Under the pieces are notes generated by a model. That model worked only from the letters and a program-made list of their open reading frames with translations, was not told where the DNA came from and made no database searches. From contig NZ_CP035119.1 in the NCBI RefSeq assembly GCF_004087835.1, forward strand, positions 2,294,001 through 2,358,000: 64,000 nt of DNA, in the 5' to 3' direction. The position numbers and the translations under genes were made by a program. Numbering within the stretch: position 1 is the stretch's first letter; the number at the start of each line of letters is the position of its first letter. Below are positions 42,868 to 52,444 of the stretch, one piece after another. Source of the DNA: Halorussus pelagicus. Lineage in GTDB: Archaea; Halobacteriota; Halobacteria; Halobacteriales; Haladaptataceae.

Positions 42868-44526
42868 ATGTCTCAGTCGCCCCTCTCCGAGTGGACCAAC
42901 GACGTGCGGATTCGCATTCAGGAGTTCCAGCGGACGCTCCGGCGGACCGCGGAAGTCCTCCGAGGGACCACCGTTGACGCCGAGGAGTACGACCCCGGCG
43001 AACACGGGCCGCTGGTGACGTTCTCGGGGCTGTCGGGCTACGAGGAGGTGGACCGATACTGGGTGGACGCCCCCTTCGCGTTCGTCTCCATCAACTACGA
43101 CGAGGTGGAAAACGAGTATCTGTATCAGGTCGTGGAACCCGAACTGGACGACCTCGAAACCGAACTGCTCGACCGCCTGCTCTCGGACATCCGCGACTCG
43201 CTGGTCCACCGCCGGGAACCCCGCGAGGACGCCGACGACCCGGCCACCGCCGAGAGCGTCCTAAAAGACGAACTCCGGGAACTCCTCTCGATGTACGGCG
43301 TCGAAGTGGACACGGCGAGCTTCTACCGGCTGTTCTACTACCTCTTTCGCTCGTTTCGCGGGTTCGACAAGTTGGACCCCCTGCTGTCGGACCCCCACAT
43401 CGAGGACATCTCCTGTGACGGTTACGACTTGCCGCTGTTCGTCTACCACGACGAGTACACCGACATCGAGACGAACGTCGTCTACGGCCAAGAGGAGTTA
43501 GACAATCTCGTGGTCCGACTCGCCCAGCAGTCGGGCCGCCACGTCAGCATCGGCGACCCCGTGGTCGAGACGACCCTGCCCGACGGCTCGCGGGCCGAAC
43601 TCGCCCTCGGCGAGGAGGTCACGCCCCGCGGGTCGGCGTTCACGATTCGGAAGTACGCCGACGAACCGTTCACGCCCATCGACCTCGTGGAGTACGGCAC
43701 GTTTAGCCTCGACCAGATGGCGTATCTCTGGCTGGCCATCGAGTCGAACAAGTCGCTCATCTTCGCCGGAGGGACGGCGTCGGGCAAGACCACCTCGATG
43801 AACGCCATCTCGATGTTCGTCCCGCCGCGCTCGAAGGTGCTGACCATCGAGGACACCCGCGAGTTGGCGCTGTATCACGACAACTGGCTGTCGTCGGTCA
43901 CGCGTGAGCGCCGGGGCGAGAGCGCCGACATCACGATGTACGACCTGCTTCGGTCCGCGCTTCGCCACCGCCCCGAGTACATCGTCGTCGGCGAGGTCCG
44001 CGGCGAGGAGGCGATGACGCTCTTTCAGGCGATGAACACGGGTCACACCACCTACTCGACGATGCACGCCGACTCGGTCCAGACGGTCATCAACCGCCTC
44101 GAAAACGAACCCATCAACGTCCCGCGGGCGATGATTCAGAGCCTCGACATCCTGTCGGTCCAGACGCTGACCTACGTCGGCGACGAGCGCGTCCGGCGGA
44201 ACCGCGTGCTGGCCGAAATCGAGGGCATCGACCAGCGGACCGGCGACTTGGACTACTCGACGACGTTCTCGTGGAACGCCAACGCGGACACCTTCCGCCA
44301 GAGCGACAGCAACATTTTGGACGAGATTCAGGACGAGCGAGGGTGGTCCCGTAGCGAACTGCTCGAAGAACTCCGTGACCGCGAGCGCGTCCTCCAGTAT
44401 CTCCGCGAGCAGGGCGTCTCGGACTACCGGCGGTTCACCGCGATGATAAACGAGTATTACTCCCATCCCGACCGCGTGTTGGACACCATCGAGTTGGACG
44501 CCGAGGTCACGACCGGGTTCGACTGA
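42868..44526 (+). CDS. pilB: Type II/IV secretion ATPase, PilB-like
   Basis: 552 residues. The hexameric ATPase core has Walker A FAGGTASGKTTSMN (near residues 298-311), the Asp box TIEDTRELAL, Walker B EYIVVGEVRGEEAM and the His box HTTYSTMHAD. The N-terminal part is the haloarchaeal-type extension. It powers assembly of type IV pili. The ATG at 42868 is used since the TATA (TTTAAGT, 42783-42789) would start transcription near 42812, after an upstream GTG. The stop overlaps the start of the next gene by 1 base. Confidence 0.9.
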   Translation: MSQSPLSEWTNDVRIRIQEFQRTLRRTAEVLRGTTVDAEEYDPGEHGPLVTFSGLSGYEEVDRYWVDAPFAFVSINYDEVENEYLYQVVEPELDDLETELLDRLLSDIRDSLVHRREPREDADDPATAESVLKDELRELLSMYGVEVDTASFYRLFYYLFRSFRGFDKLDPLLSDPHIEDISCDGYDLPLFVYHDEYTDIETNVVYGQEELDNLVVRLAQQSGRHVSIGDPVVETTLPDGSRAELALGEEVTPRGSAFTIRKYADEPFTPIDLVEYGTFSLDQMAYLWLAIESNKSLIFAGGTASGKTTSMNAISMFVPPRSKVLTIEDTRELALYHDNWLSSVTRERRGESADITMYDLLRSALRHRPEYIVVGEVRGEEAMTLFQAMNTGHTTYSTMHADSVQTVINRLENEPINVPRAMIQSLDILSVQTLTYVGDERVRRNRVLAEIEGIDQRTGDLDYSTTFSWNANADTFRQSDSNILDEIQDERGWSRSELLEELRDRERVLQYLREQGVSDYRRFTAMINEYYSHPDRVLDTIELDAEVTTGFD

Positions 44527-46685
44527 TGTGGGGGTTTCTGCCGCTCGTACTGGTCGCGCTGTTCGCGCTCCCGGTGGCGCTCGCGCCGGTCTCGCGCCGG
44601 GCGAACCGACTCGTCGTCTTCCTCGCGCTCACGGGGTTCGGCGACTGGGTCGCCGAGCGCGGCAGGCGACAGATGCAACGCCGGACGCTCCTCCAGTCGG
44701 TCCACGCCAGCGAAACCTACCGGATGTTCGCGGCCAAGACCCTGCTGTACGCCGGATACGCCGGGGTTGTCGGGAGCATCGCTGGCGTCTACGTCGTCGC
44801 GGGCGCGCTGGCGATTTTGCGCATCTCGCCCGAAACGATGCGCGAGACGTTACCCACGCAACTACACTTCCTCGCGGGCCTGCTCGTCTTTCCGAACCTC
44901 TCGGCGGGGCAGTTGTTCGCGCTCCTGTTGGCGAGTAGCGCGACGCTCGGGGTGTTCTCGGGCGTCGTGACCTACTGGCTCCGGTGGGAGAACGTCTCCT
45001 ACCGGGCGAACGCCCGCGAGCGCAAAATCGACGAAAGCCTCGCTCGGACGGTGGCGTTCATCTACGCGCTCTCGCGGTCCGGGATGGCATTCCCCGAGAT
45101 TCTGCGCACACTGGCGGGCAATCAGGAGGTGTTCGGCGACGCCGCCGAGGAGATAGCGGTCGCGGTCAAGGCGATGGACTACGCGGGGTTGGACATGCTC
45201 TCGGCCATCGAACGCCTCGCCGACCGCACGCCCAGCGAGAAGTTCGGCGAGTTCGCGGACAACCTCGCCAGCGTCCTCCAGAGCGGCCAGAGCATTTCGT
45301 CGTATCTCGACACCCAGTACCGGCGCTATCAGGAGGACGCCGAGGCCCAACAGGAGTCGTTTCTCGAACTGCTCGCCACGCTCGCGGAGGGGTACGTCTC
45401 GGTGTTCGTCGTCGCGCCGCTGCTGTTTATCACCATCCTCGTCATCATGGGGCTGATGGCGCTGGGCGACACTCTGCCGGTCCTCCGGATGCTTGCGTAC
45501 TTCGCCATCCCGCTGGCGAACGTCGGGTTCGTCATTTACCTCGACAGCATCACCGAATCGCTCCGGGCGAGTCGTGAGGACCGGGACGTGAATCTCGCGG
45601 CCGCGGCGCTCGCGGGCGTCCGGCGAACGGACGCGCCCACGGCCGAGCGCACGGGCGTCGATCGCCCGGACGAAGACGCGACGCCCGCGCTCTCGGACGG
45701 CGGCGGAACTGCGACTGCCGACGCTGGCGCGACCACTGAGGACTCGGCCGTCTCGAACTTCGAGCGCCTCGACGCCGCGGAGAACGTGGATTGGCTTCGG
45801 CGGGCGCTCTCGGACCCGACTCGGACCCTGCGCGAGAACCCCGTCGTCGTCCTCTACGTCACCATACCGCTCGGCCTGCTCTCGATTCTGCTCCGGTCGT
45901 GGCCGCATCTGGCGAACGGAACGCTCACGCTCCGAGTGTTCGACGACTTCGCGGTGCAGGCCGCGCTGTTCGCCGTCGGCACCTTCGCCGTCGTTCAGGA
46001 ACTCCACCGGCGGCGCATCGCCGCAATCGAGGCCGCGGTCCCGGACTTCCTCGACCGCCTCGCCAGCGTCAACGAGGCGGGAATGTCGGTCGTCGAGAGC
46101 TTCGAGCGCGTCGCCACGAGCGACCTCGGCGCGCTCGACGCGGAGGCCAAGCGCCTCTGGACCGACATCGAGTGGGGCGTGGACGCCGAGACCGCGCTCT
46201 ACCGACTGGAGGACCGCCTCGACACGCCGACCATCACCCGGACGGTCACGCTCATCGCCAACGCGATGCACGCCAGCGGCGACATCGCGCGCGTCCTGCG
46301 CATCGCGGCCGACGACGCCCAAGACACCCGGCGACTCAAGCGCAAGCGCCGCCAAGAGATGCTGACGTACATTATCATCATCTACCTCTCGTTCATCGTC
46401 TTCCTCGTCATCGTCGGGGCGCTGAACAGCATCCTCATCCCGAACCTGCCGACCGACGCCGCCGCGCCCGCGCCGGGGAGCGCGGCGAGCAACAGTCCCA
46501 TCGGGGGCATCGCGGGCGTCGATGTCGAGGCCTACACCCTGCTGTTCTTCCACACGTCGCTCGTGCAGGCGGTCTGCTCGGGGCTGGTCGCCGGACAGAT
46601 GGGCGAGGGGAGCGTCCGGAACGGCGCGAAGCACGCGACGGTCCTGCTGGTCGTCGCCTACGCGGTGTTCCTATTCTTGCCGTAG
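44526..46685 (+). CDS. pilC: Pilus assembly platform protein, PilC/TadC-like
   Basis: 719 residues. Two type II secretion F domains are visible: residues about 170-290 (VAFIYALSRSGMAFPEILRTLA) and about 500-620 (FLDRLASVNEAGMSVVESFERVA). Each is followed by transmembrane helices, and an acidic linker rich in Thr and Asp separates them. With PilB it forms the cytoplasmic-membrane motor of archaeal type IV pili. No pilin or prepilin peptidase gene is adjacent, as in other haloarchaeal pilBC pairs. Confidence 0.88.
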   Translation: MWGFLPLVLVALFALPVALAPVSRRANRLVVFLALTGFGDWVAERGRRQMQRRTLLQSVHASETYRMFAAKTLLYAGYAGVVGSIAGVYVVAGALAILRISPETMRETLPTQLHFLAGLLVFPNLSAGQLFALLLASSATLGVFSGVVTYWLRWENVSYRANARERKIDESLARTVAFIYALSRSGMAFPEILRTLAGNQEVFGDAAEEIAVAVKAMDYAGLDMLSAIERLADRTPSEKFGEFADNLASVLQSGQSISSYLDTQYRRYQEDAEAQQESFLELLATLAEGYVSVFVVAPLLFITILVIMGLMALGDTLPVLRMLAYFAIPLANVGFVIYLDSITESLRASREDRDVNLAAAALAGVRRTDAPTAERTGVDRPDEDATPALSDGGGTATADAGATTEDSAVSNFERLDAAENVDWLRRALSDPTRTLRENPVVVLYVTIPLGLLSILLRSWPHLANGTLTLRVFDDFAVQAALFAVGTFAVVQELHRRRIAAIEAAVPDFLDRLASVNEAGMSVVESFERVATSDLGALDAEAKRLWTDIEWGVDAETALYRLEDRLDTPTITRTVTLIANAMHASGDIARVLRIAADDAQDTRRLKRKRRQEMLTYIIIIYLSFIVFLVIVGALNSILIPNLPTDAAAPAPGSAASNSPIGGIAGVDVEAYTLLFFHTSLVQAVCSGLVAGQMGEGSVRNGAKHATVLLVVAYAVFLFLP

Positions 46686-46743
46686 TCGTCGCTCCGAGAG
46701 CCGACGCACCTGGAAACGTTGGTGAGAAGGCCAACGACCCGCG

Positions 46744-47055
46744 TCAGGAATCGTTTTGTGGCTTCTCGGCGTCGGCCACTTCCGAGACGAGGACGACCAG
46801 TCCCAACAGGACTCCGAGCGCCAATCCGACCGTCACGACGCCGTAGACCGCGAGACCGAGCGGCGTCGGTTCCAACTCGACCAGAAAGAGGAGTTTCACG
46901 GTCGAGAGGTCGTCGGGACCGACCGCACCCAACACCGCGCCGACCGCGCCCGTGATGGCGACGATGAGGAAGTAGAACCCGACGACGAACGACCGTCCGC
47001 GGAACGTCTCACTCACGAGCGAAGGTCCGACCGCGGGAAGGATTAGCCTTTTCAT
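46744..47055 (-). CDS. Three-helix membrane protein (DUF7520-like)
   Basis: 103 residues, MKRLILPAVGPSLVSETFRGRSFVVGFYFLIVAI at the start. Three hydrophobic helices lie about 22-42, 60-80 and 80-98. Family of unknown function in haloarchaea. Its start is divergent from a tiny membrane-protein gene 21 bases away, so the promoters overlap. Confidence 0.6.
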   Translation of the reverse strand: MKRLILPAVGPSLVSETFRGRSFVVGFYFLIVAITGAVGAVLGAVGPDDLSTVKLLFLVELEPTPLGLAVYGVVTVGLALGVLLGLVVLVSEVADAEKPQNDS

Positions 47056-47076
47056 CCGGACGCCCCAACGTCTGGT

Positions 47077-47163
47077 ATGACCGAAAAAGACATGCTGGGC
47101 TACATCCTCGGGGGAATCGCTTTTCTCATGTTTGCGATGGGCCTCGTGCTCGCGGTGACGTGA
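47077..47163 (+). CDS. 28-residue single-helix membrane miniprotein
   Basis: A short gene reading MTEKDMLGYILGGIAFLMF and ending AMGLVLAVT: seven polar residues, then one transmembrane helix. It has no cysteines. Tiny proteins of this type, an acidic start and one Gly-rich helix, occur in haloarchaea, sometimes beside respiratory genes. The position beside a divergent membrane gene and 600 bases from the oxidase gene supports it, but there is no direct proof of expression. Confidence 0.5.
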   Translation: MTEKDMLGYILGGIAFLMFAMGLVLAVT

Positions 47164-47688
47164 CTCCGAGAACGATGAAGTCCTCGTTACCGGCACGACC
47201 GGTACCGTCGGGTCTCACGTCGTGAGTGCGCACGCGGACCGCGACGAGACGGTCCGAGCGGGCGTCCGCGACCCTGTAGGGCAGCGGACCGGTTCGCGGA
47301 CGAAGTCGAACTCGCGGAGTTCGACTTCGAGCGACCGGAGACGTGGGGCAATGCGCTGGCGGTCGCGCTGACCGAACCGGGCCACCGCGACTGCGCCTAC
47401 GACCGGACCGGTCCCGCCGCACTCACCCACCGACAGGTCGCCGGAGTGTTCAGCGCGATGTTGGACCGGCCAGTAGCGTACGCTGACCCCTCGATTCCCT
47501 AGTTCGCGTAGCACATGCGCCGCCGCGGGTTCGACTGGCCCTACGTCGCGGTGATGGTCGGCATCTACACCACCGCGCGCTTCGGTTTCGCCGACCGCGT
47601 GACAGACGACTTGTCAGACGTGCAGGGCCAAGACCTCCGCCCGCTCCGAGAGTACGTCGCCGACTACGTAGACGAGCTCCGGCGGTAG
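47162..47688 (+). pseudogene. Decayed NAD(P)-binding (NmrA-like) protein gene
   Basis: The frame at 47171 reads VLVTGTTGTVGSHVV, the Rossmann start of NmrA/atypical SDR proteins, but breaks within about 100 bases. Later pieces fit the same family in shifted frames: FADEVELAEFDFERPETWGNAL, then LTEPGHRDCAYDRTGPAALTHRQVAG, and after in-frame stops near 47500-47515 RRRGFDWPYVAVMVGIYTTARFG. The middle of the substrate region is missing. At least two frame shifts, a deletion and two stops make this a pseudogene. Confidence 0.75.
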
Positions 47689-47770
47689 GCGCGCGGGCGA
47701 GGTCGAAAACGCTCTCTTTTCGACGGTGGCGTGGCTGTTCGATAGAGAAAAATCGGAAAAACGGTCGTCG

Positions 47771-49525
47771 CTATTCGTCGTCGGTCGGCTCTCCGCCGTC
47801 GGTGGCGACCTCTTCGCCGCCGTCGGTGAGTGCCGTCTCACGCTTGCGCTCGAACCACGCCCACTCCTTGGACTTCATGCCGTACTCTTCGAGGTCCCAC
47901 GGGTCGCCGCTCTCGACGCGGGGGCCTTCGAGCCACGAAGTCAGCAGGTTGTAGACGAAGATGAGTTGTCCGAAGCCCATGATGAACGCCCCGACCGTGG
48001 CGGCGATGTGCATGTTGGTGAACTGCGGGAGGTAAGTCGCGTAGCGCCGGGGCATCCCGCCGTAGCCCAGCAGGAGCATGGCGATGAACGTCACGTTACT
48101 GCCGATCATCGTCAGCCAGAAGTGCCACTTGGCGAGGGTGCGCTGGTACATCCGGCCGGTGTAGAGCGGGAACCAGTAGTAGATGCCCGCGAACCCGGCA
48201 GCTGCGATAGCGCCCATCACGATGAAGTGGAAGTGCCCGACGACGTAGTAGGTGTCGTGAAGCACGAGGTCAACCGGAATCGACGCGAGGAAGACGCCGG
48301 TGACGCCGCCGATGATGAAGTTCTGGACGAAGCCGATGCAGAACAGCATCGGTGCCACGAGGCGGATTTTCCCGTTCCACATCGTCGTAATCCAGTTGAA
48401 CACCTTGACCGCGCTCGGCACCGCGATTGCGAGTGACACCGCCATGAAACTCGCCCGGATGCGCGGGTCGATACCCGTGCTGAACATGTGGTGTGCCCAG
48501 ACGCCGAACGAAAGGACACCGATGGCCAGCGTCGAGTAGACGACGAACTTGAACCCGAACAGCTTCCGGCCCGAGAACCGCGGCAGGATGAGACTGACCA
48601 GCCCCATCGGCGGCAACACGAGGATGTACACTTCGGGGTGGCCGAAGAACCAGAACAGGTGTTGCCAGAGGATGGGACCACCGCCTTCCGCCGCGAAGAA
48701 CGTGGTGGCGAAGTTGCGGTCCAACAGGAGCATCACGAGCGCGCTCCCGAGCAGCGGGAACGAGAAGAGGATGATGCCCGACTGGGTGACCATCGTCCAC
48801 GAGAAGATGTCGAGGTTCTCCCACCCGACTTCCTCACCGCGCTCGCTGAAGATGGTTGCGATGAAGTTTATCGCCCCCATCGTCGCCGAAACCCCTGAGA
48901 GATGCAGTCCGAGAAGCATCAGGTCCACGCCGGGGTTCGTCTGCTCGACCGACAGCGGCGTGTACATCGTCCACGAGGTCTGGGCCGGGTCGATGGTCTC
49001 GGTCAACGACGCCAGCGGGAAGCCCGCCCAGATGAGCAGGGCCGCGGGCGGGAGCAACCAGAACGCGATGGCGTTGATTCGCGGGAACGCCATGTCGTCC
49101 GCGCCGATGAGCAGGGGCACGAAGTAGTTCCCGAACGCCGCGATGATGGGCGTCCCGAACAGGAACAGCATCGTGATGCCGTGAGTCGTCAGCAGGGCGT
49201 TGTAGAAGTTCGCCCCGATGAAGTTCTCGGCGGCCGTCGTCAGTTCTGCGCGCATCAGCAGGACGGCGATGCCGCCCCACGTGAACGCGATGAGTCCGTA
49301 CAGTCCGTAGAGGATACCGATGTCCTTGTGGTCAACCGTCGTTAGCCAACGCACGATTCCGGCAGGCTTCTCGCTGTGTGCCTGCCCAGTCTGTTCGCCG
49401 ACGTACCCGCCGCCCGCAAGGGGCGTGTAGGAGCGCCAGTCCTCCAACCGCGTGAGGAACGTGGCGACTCCAAACAGGAGGAGCCCCATGACGACGGTGA
49501 GTGCGATTTGCCCGGCTTCTACCAT
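47771..49525 (-). CDS. coxA: Haem-copper oxidase subunit I (aa3-type)
   Basis: 584 residues with twelve or more helices. Haem ligands are in TTHGITMLFLFG and HDTYYVVGHFHFIV; CuB site in FWFFGHPEVYILVLPP (with the cross-linked Tyr and the Glu before it typical of A-type) and WAHHMFSTG. The C-terminus is an acidic extension. Terminal oxidase for aerobic respiration. Subunit II is not in the window. Small haloarchaeal proteins of the same cluster follow upstream. Confidence 0.93.
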   Translation of the reverse strand: MVEAGQIALTVVMGLLLFGVATFLTRLEDWRSYTPLAGGGYVGEQTGQAHSEKPAGIVRWLTTVDHKDIGILYGLYGLIAFTWGGIAVLLMRAELTTAAENFIGANFYNALLTTHGITMLFLFGTPIIAAFGNYFVPLLIGADDMAFPRINAIAFWLLPPAALLIWAGFPLASLTETIDPAQTSWTMYTPLSVEQTNPGVDLMLLGLHLSGVSATMGAINFIATIFSERGEEVGWENLDIFSWTMVTQSGIILFSFPLLGSALVMLLLDRNFATTFFAAEGGGPILWQHLFWFFGHPEVYILVLPPMGLVSLILPRFSGRKLFGFKFVVYSTLAIGVLSFGVWAHHMFSTGIDPRIRASFMAVSLAIAVPSAVKVFNWITTMWNGKIRLVAPMLFCIGFVQNFIIGGVTGVFLASIPVDLVLHDTYYVVGHFHFIVMGAIAAAGFAGIYYWFPLYTGRMYQRTLAKWHFWLTMIGSNVTFIAMLLLGYGGMPRRYATYLPQFTNMHIAATVGAFIMGFGQLIFVYNLLTSWLEGPRVESGDPWDLEEYGMKSKEWAWFERKRETALTDGGEEVATDGGEPTDDE

Positions 49526-49777
49526 ACGGCTTCGTCAGGACTACAAGGTAAAGAAAGGTTAGGATACGCCGCCGCGGCGTCGGGGGGTTTCGTGCCAACC
49601 GATTGCAAACTTTTCGCGGAGAAATCCATTAACTGTCGCTACTCCGCCACGATTGTCGTCGGACTCACGGCGACCCAGAAGTAAGCGTTACCGAATCGAA
49701 ACGAAGGCGAAATGAAAACCGACGCTACCGTACCGACCGTTTGCTTCGGGGAACGGGACGGGAGAACGGCGGTGGCG

Positions 49778-50005
49778 TCACTCCGACTCGGCAGACTCGA
49801 TGAGGGCGGCCGCGATGTAGGTCAGGTACGCCAGCAGGAGGAAGGGGACGACAAGCAGGGCGAACCCGAGGACGGATGTCAGCCCCTCGATTTTCCACGG
49901 CGAGTTGACGGTGAACAACACGACGAAGAAGCCGATGATGAAGAGCGGGATGATGTTGACCGAGATGTCGAGCCAGGTCTCCCGTTCGAAGATGGGGGTT
50001 GCCAT
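49778..50005 (-). CDS. DUF6684 family small membrane protein
   Basis: 75 residues beginning MATPIFERETWLDISVNIIPLFIIGFFVVLF, with two helices (about 17-35 and 45-67). A companion of the oxidase genes in haloarchaea; probably an accessory or subunit-like protein of the terminal oxidase, by neighbourhood. The start fits the family and lies 104 bases after the next gene's stop. Confidence 0.7.
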   Translation of the reverse strand: MATPIFERETWLDISVNIIPLFIIGFFVVLFTVNSPWKIEGLTSVLGFALLVVPFLLLAYLTYIAAALIESAESE

Positions 50006-50109
50006 ACACGGTGGTAGCAACGGGGGTCCCAAATAGGTTGCCGATTCGGGTCGGCCGCGCGGGGGCGTACGGTCGCGCCGTCGCGCGCGCCGAGTCAGTC
50101 CGTCGCTTC

Positions 50110-50469
50110 TCAGGCCGCCTTCGGTTGCCAGACCGACCCGAAGACGCCGCCGAAGAGGAAGATGACTCCGCCGACGACGATGGCGACGCCGCGGAGGTGG
50201 ACCGATCCGCTCGTGAAGTAGGTGATGACGCTGCCGACGGCGAGACACAGCACCGACGCCGTGACCAGTCCCTTCCACGGGTCGGCGATGTATCCCGACT
50301 CGCGCAGGATGCCGACGATGCTCCCGACGAACAGCAGGAGACCGCCGACCGCGACGGGGAAGAGTGGCCAGACGATGCCGACCTCGAAGATGGCGAGACC
50401 GAAGGCGACGAACACCGGCCACGGACTCGCCTTGCGGTACTCGTCGCTCAGTCCGGGTTGCTCGTCCAT
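50110..50469 (-). CDS. DUF7541-like membrane protein
   Basis: 119 residues with three to four helices, starting MDEQPGLSDEYRKASPWPVFVAFGLAIFEVGIVWPLFPVAVGG. It belongs to the haloarchaeal cluster around the oxidase; function unknown. Confidence 0.68.
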   Translation of the reverse strand: MDEQPGLSDEYRKASPWPVFVAFGLAIFEVGIVWPLFPVAVGGLLLFVGSIVGILRESGYIADPWKGLVTASVLCLAVGSVITYFTSGSVHLRGVAIVVGGVIFLFGGVFGSVWQPKAA

Positions 50470-50587
50470 ACCTACCGGTCGGGCGGGTAGCGACTAAAGG
50501 GCACCGCTCCGGAGTTGCGTGGTGTTGAGGCGCGACCCGAAAGTATTCGCGGGCGGCGTCTCCCGGCCGCCGCGGGAGTCGGGGCGC

Positions 50588-50902
50588 TCAGACGAAGGCC
50601 AGCGAAATCACGCTGTAGGGGTCGTTCATCTGGACCGAGTAGACGAACAGGAACGCGAAGTACACCACGACCAACACCCCGAGCATCTTGAGTCGGAACG
50701 TCCGCAGGTCGTCGTTCTCGCGTCGATAGGTCTCGTGGAACTCCTCGCGGCGCTCGTCGTCGAGGCGTTCCCAGTGATCGATGCCCTCGTGGAGCACGAG
50801 CAGTCGCTCGCTCTCCAGTGGGCGACCGCAGTGGGGACAGTTGACTGGCGATTCGCCCGGCGGCACCTCGGTGTCGTCGGTCAGCGTCGGTCGGTCGGTC
50901 AT
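50588..50902 (-). CDS. Zinc-finger membrane-anchored protein (DUF7410-like)
   Basis: 104 residues. A C2H2 finger (CPHCGRPLESERLLVLHEGIDH, residues 22-43) is followed by a charged helix (ERREEFHETYRREND) and a C-terminal transmembrane helix (MLGVLVVVYFAFLFVYSV). Associated with oxidase clusters in haloarchaea; perhaps assembly or regulation. Not further resolved. Confidence 0.7.
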   Translation of the reverse strand: MTDRPTLTDDTEVPPGESPVNCPHCGRPLESERLLVLHEGIDHWERLDDERREEFHETYRRENDDLRTFRLKMLGVLVVVYFAFLFVYSVQMNDPYSVISLAFV

Positions 50903-50960
50903 GATTGGGTTCGGGGGTGGATTTCGGGGATCAGTTTCGGTGTGACGTTCGTCGCGCGTT

Positions 50961-52340
50961 TCAGACGAACGGCGGTGCGGCGCTCGGTGCGGAGACTATC
51001 CAGAGGCTCGACATCGTATAGAGGACCATCACGACGACGAAGGGGTACTGGCTCTGAATCGCCTGCAACCGGCCGGGGAACACCTCGTACGCGCTCGCGT
51101 GTGCGACCCAGACCGCCAGCAGGTGTCCGAGCAGGACGAACGCCACCGCGAGCATGCCGAACCAGTCCGGCAGGACGATTACGGAGGGGTTGATCGGCGG
51201 CTGGAGCGGATTCGACAGCGCCGAGACCAGCGCGGGCGACAGCGACAGCGAGAGACCGAGGAAGTGCGCGAGGTGGTACCCCGCCGCGATGGGCAACAGC
51301 GAGGGCGCGAACCGGCGGGCGATGGCGTCGGGCTTCAGGTAGGTCTCGGCGGTCCGGCGCGAAAATCCGGACGCGAGCCAGTAGACTCCCAGAAAGAGTG
51401 CGTAGCCCGCGAGGAGCGCGGTCGGGTAGAGGACGACAGCAGGGACGCCGAGACCGACCGCGCCGCGCGCGATGTCGCCCCAGAGCGGCGTGCCGACGAA
51501 CCCGTCGTAGGTCGTGACCCACAGAATCGCCACGACGAAGGCCACCCCGTCGCGGCCGTCGTCGGGGAGCGGGTCGGTCAGCGCCGCGCCCGGCGGTCGG
51601 AGTTCGAGACCGCCGCCCTCGGCGCGCTGAATCGGCGCGACCTGCCCGTAGTACCGGCAGAGTCGCGCGACGGGGTCGGCTTTGCCGAACCACGCGTCCG
51701 GGCCGAAGACGAGCGCGCCAGTCAGCGTGACGACGGAATAGCCGACGATGACCCACGTCAGCAGTCGCGGGTCGTCGGCCAGCGGACTGACGACTTCCAG
51801 CCAGACGACCGCGAGGAGACCGACAACGCTCGGCCACGCGCCCAGTCGCTCGGGGTACTCGCGGTCGAGCGTCGGCACCCACTCGGCGACGGCCCGCCAC
51901 GGATTCAGCGCGGGCCAACTGTTCCCGACGAGGTAAATCGTGGCGACGTAGCCCGCCCACCAGCCGACCCAGACCAACAGAATCGCGGCGTTCCGGAACA
52001 TCCGTTCCGGGCCGAAGAGTCCGATTGCGACGATGCCGAACAGTGCCGCGACCGAGAGGACCCGCGTCAGCGCCATCGCGGCGTCGAGTGGCGCGTCAGC
52101 GACTCGCCGCCAGCCGTGAACCGCGCGGATGAACGCCCGGTCGGTGACGAAACTGGCGAGCAGGAACGACGCGCCGACGACGCCGCCGCCGGTCAGCAAG
52201 AACAGCCACGTCGGCACCGAGAGGTCGCCGGAGGCCGCCCGGAGACCCCCACCGTGGGCGAGCGCGGTCCCGGCGAAGAGAGTTCCTGCGACGAGCGCGA
52301 ACGCCGCGCGTACGGGCAGTCGGACGTGCGACTGTCTCAT
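50961..52340 (-). CDS. Polytopic membrane protein of unknown function
   Basis: 459 residues, about twelve helices, start MRQSHVRLPVRAAFALVAGTLFAGTALAHGGG, which looks like a cleavable signal with a His-Gly end. Conserved features include WVGWWAGYVATIYLVGNSWPALNPW and HLAHFLGLSLS. It is likely to be an oxidase-associated integral membrane protein; no transport signature was recognised. Confidence 0.65.
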   Translation of the reverse strand: MRQSHVRLPVRAAFALVAGTLFAGTALAHGGGLRAASGDLSVPTWLFLLTGGGVVGASFLLASFVTDRAFIRAVHGWRRVADAPLDAAMALTRVLSVAALFGIVAIGLFGPERMFRNAAILLVWVGWWAGYVATIYLVGNSWPALNPWRAVAEWVPTLDREYPERLGAWPSVVGLLAVVWLEVVSPLADDPRLLTWVIVGYSVVTLTGALVFGPDAWFGKADPVARLCRYYGQVAPIQRAEGGGLELRPPGAALTDPLPDDGRDGVAFVVAILWVTTYDGFVGTPLWGDIARGAVGLGVPAVVLYPTALLAGYALFLGVYWLASGFSRRTAETYLKPDAIARRFAPSLLPIAAGYHLAHFLGLSLSLSPALVSALSNPLQPPINPSVIVLPDWFGMLAVAFVLLGHLLAVWVAHASAYEVFPGRLQAIQSQYPFVVVMVLYTMSSLWIVSAPSAAPPFV

Positions 52341-52444
52341 CAGCGGAGGTTGGAACGGTCGTGACTTGTGGCTTCCGGACCGGCGAGCGAATGCCCGGCA
52401 CAGTTTTATGAAACGATGTGGTACAAGACGACGGGGAGATTCGG

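Noticed and set aside
48488-49345. Open frames on the plus strand opposite coxA
   Set aside because: They read Arg/Asp/His-rich sequence without domains, opposite an unmistakable oxidase gene.
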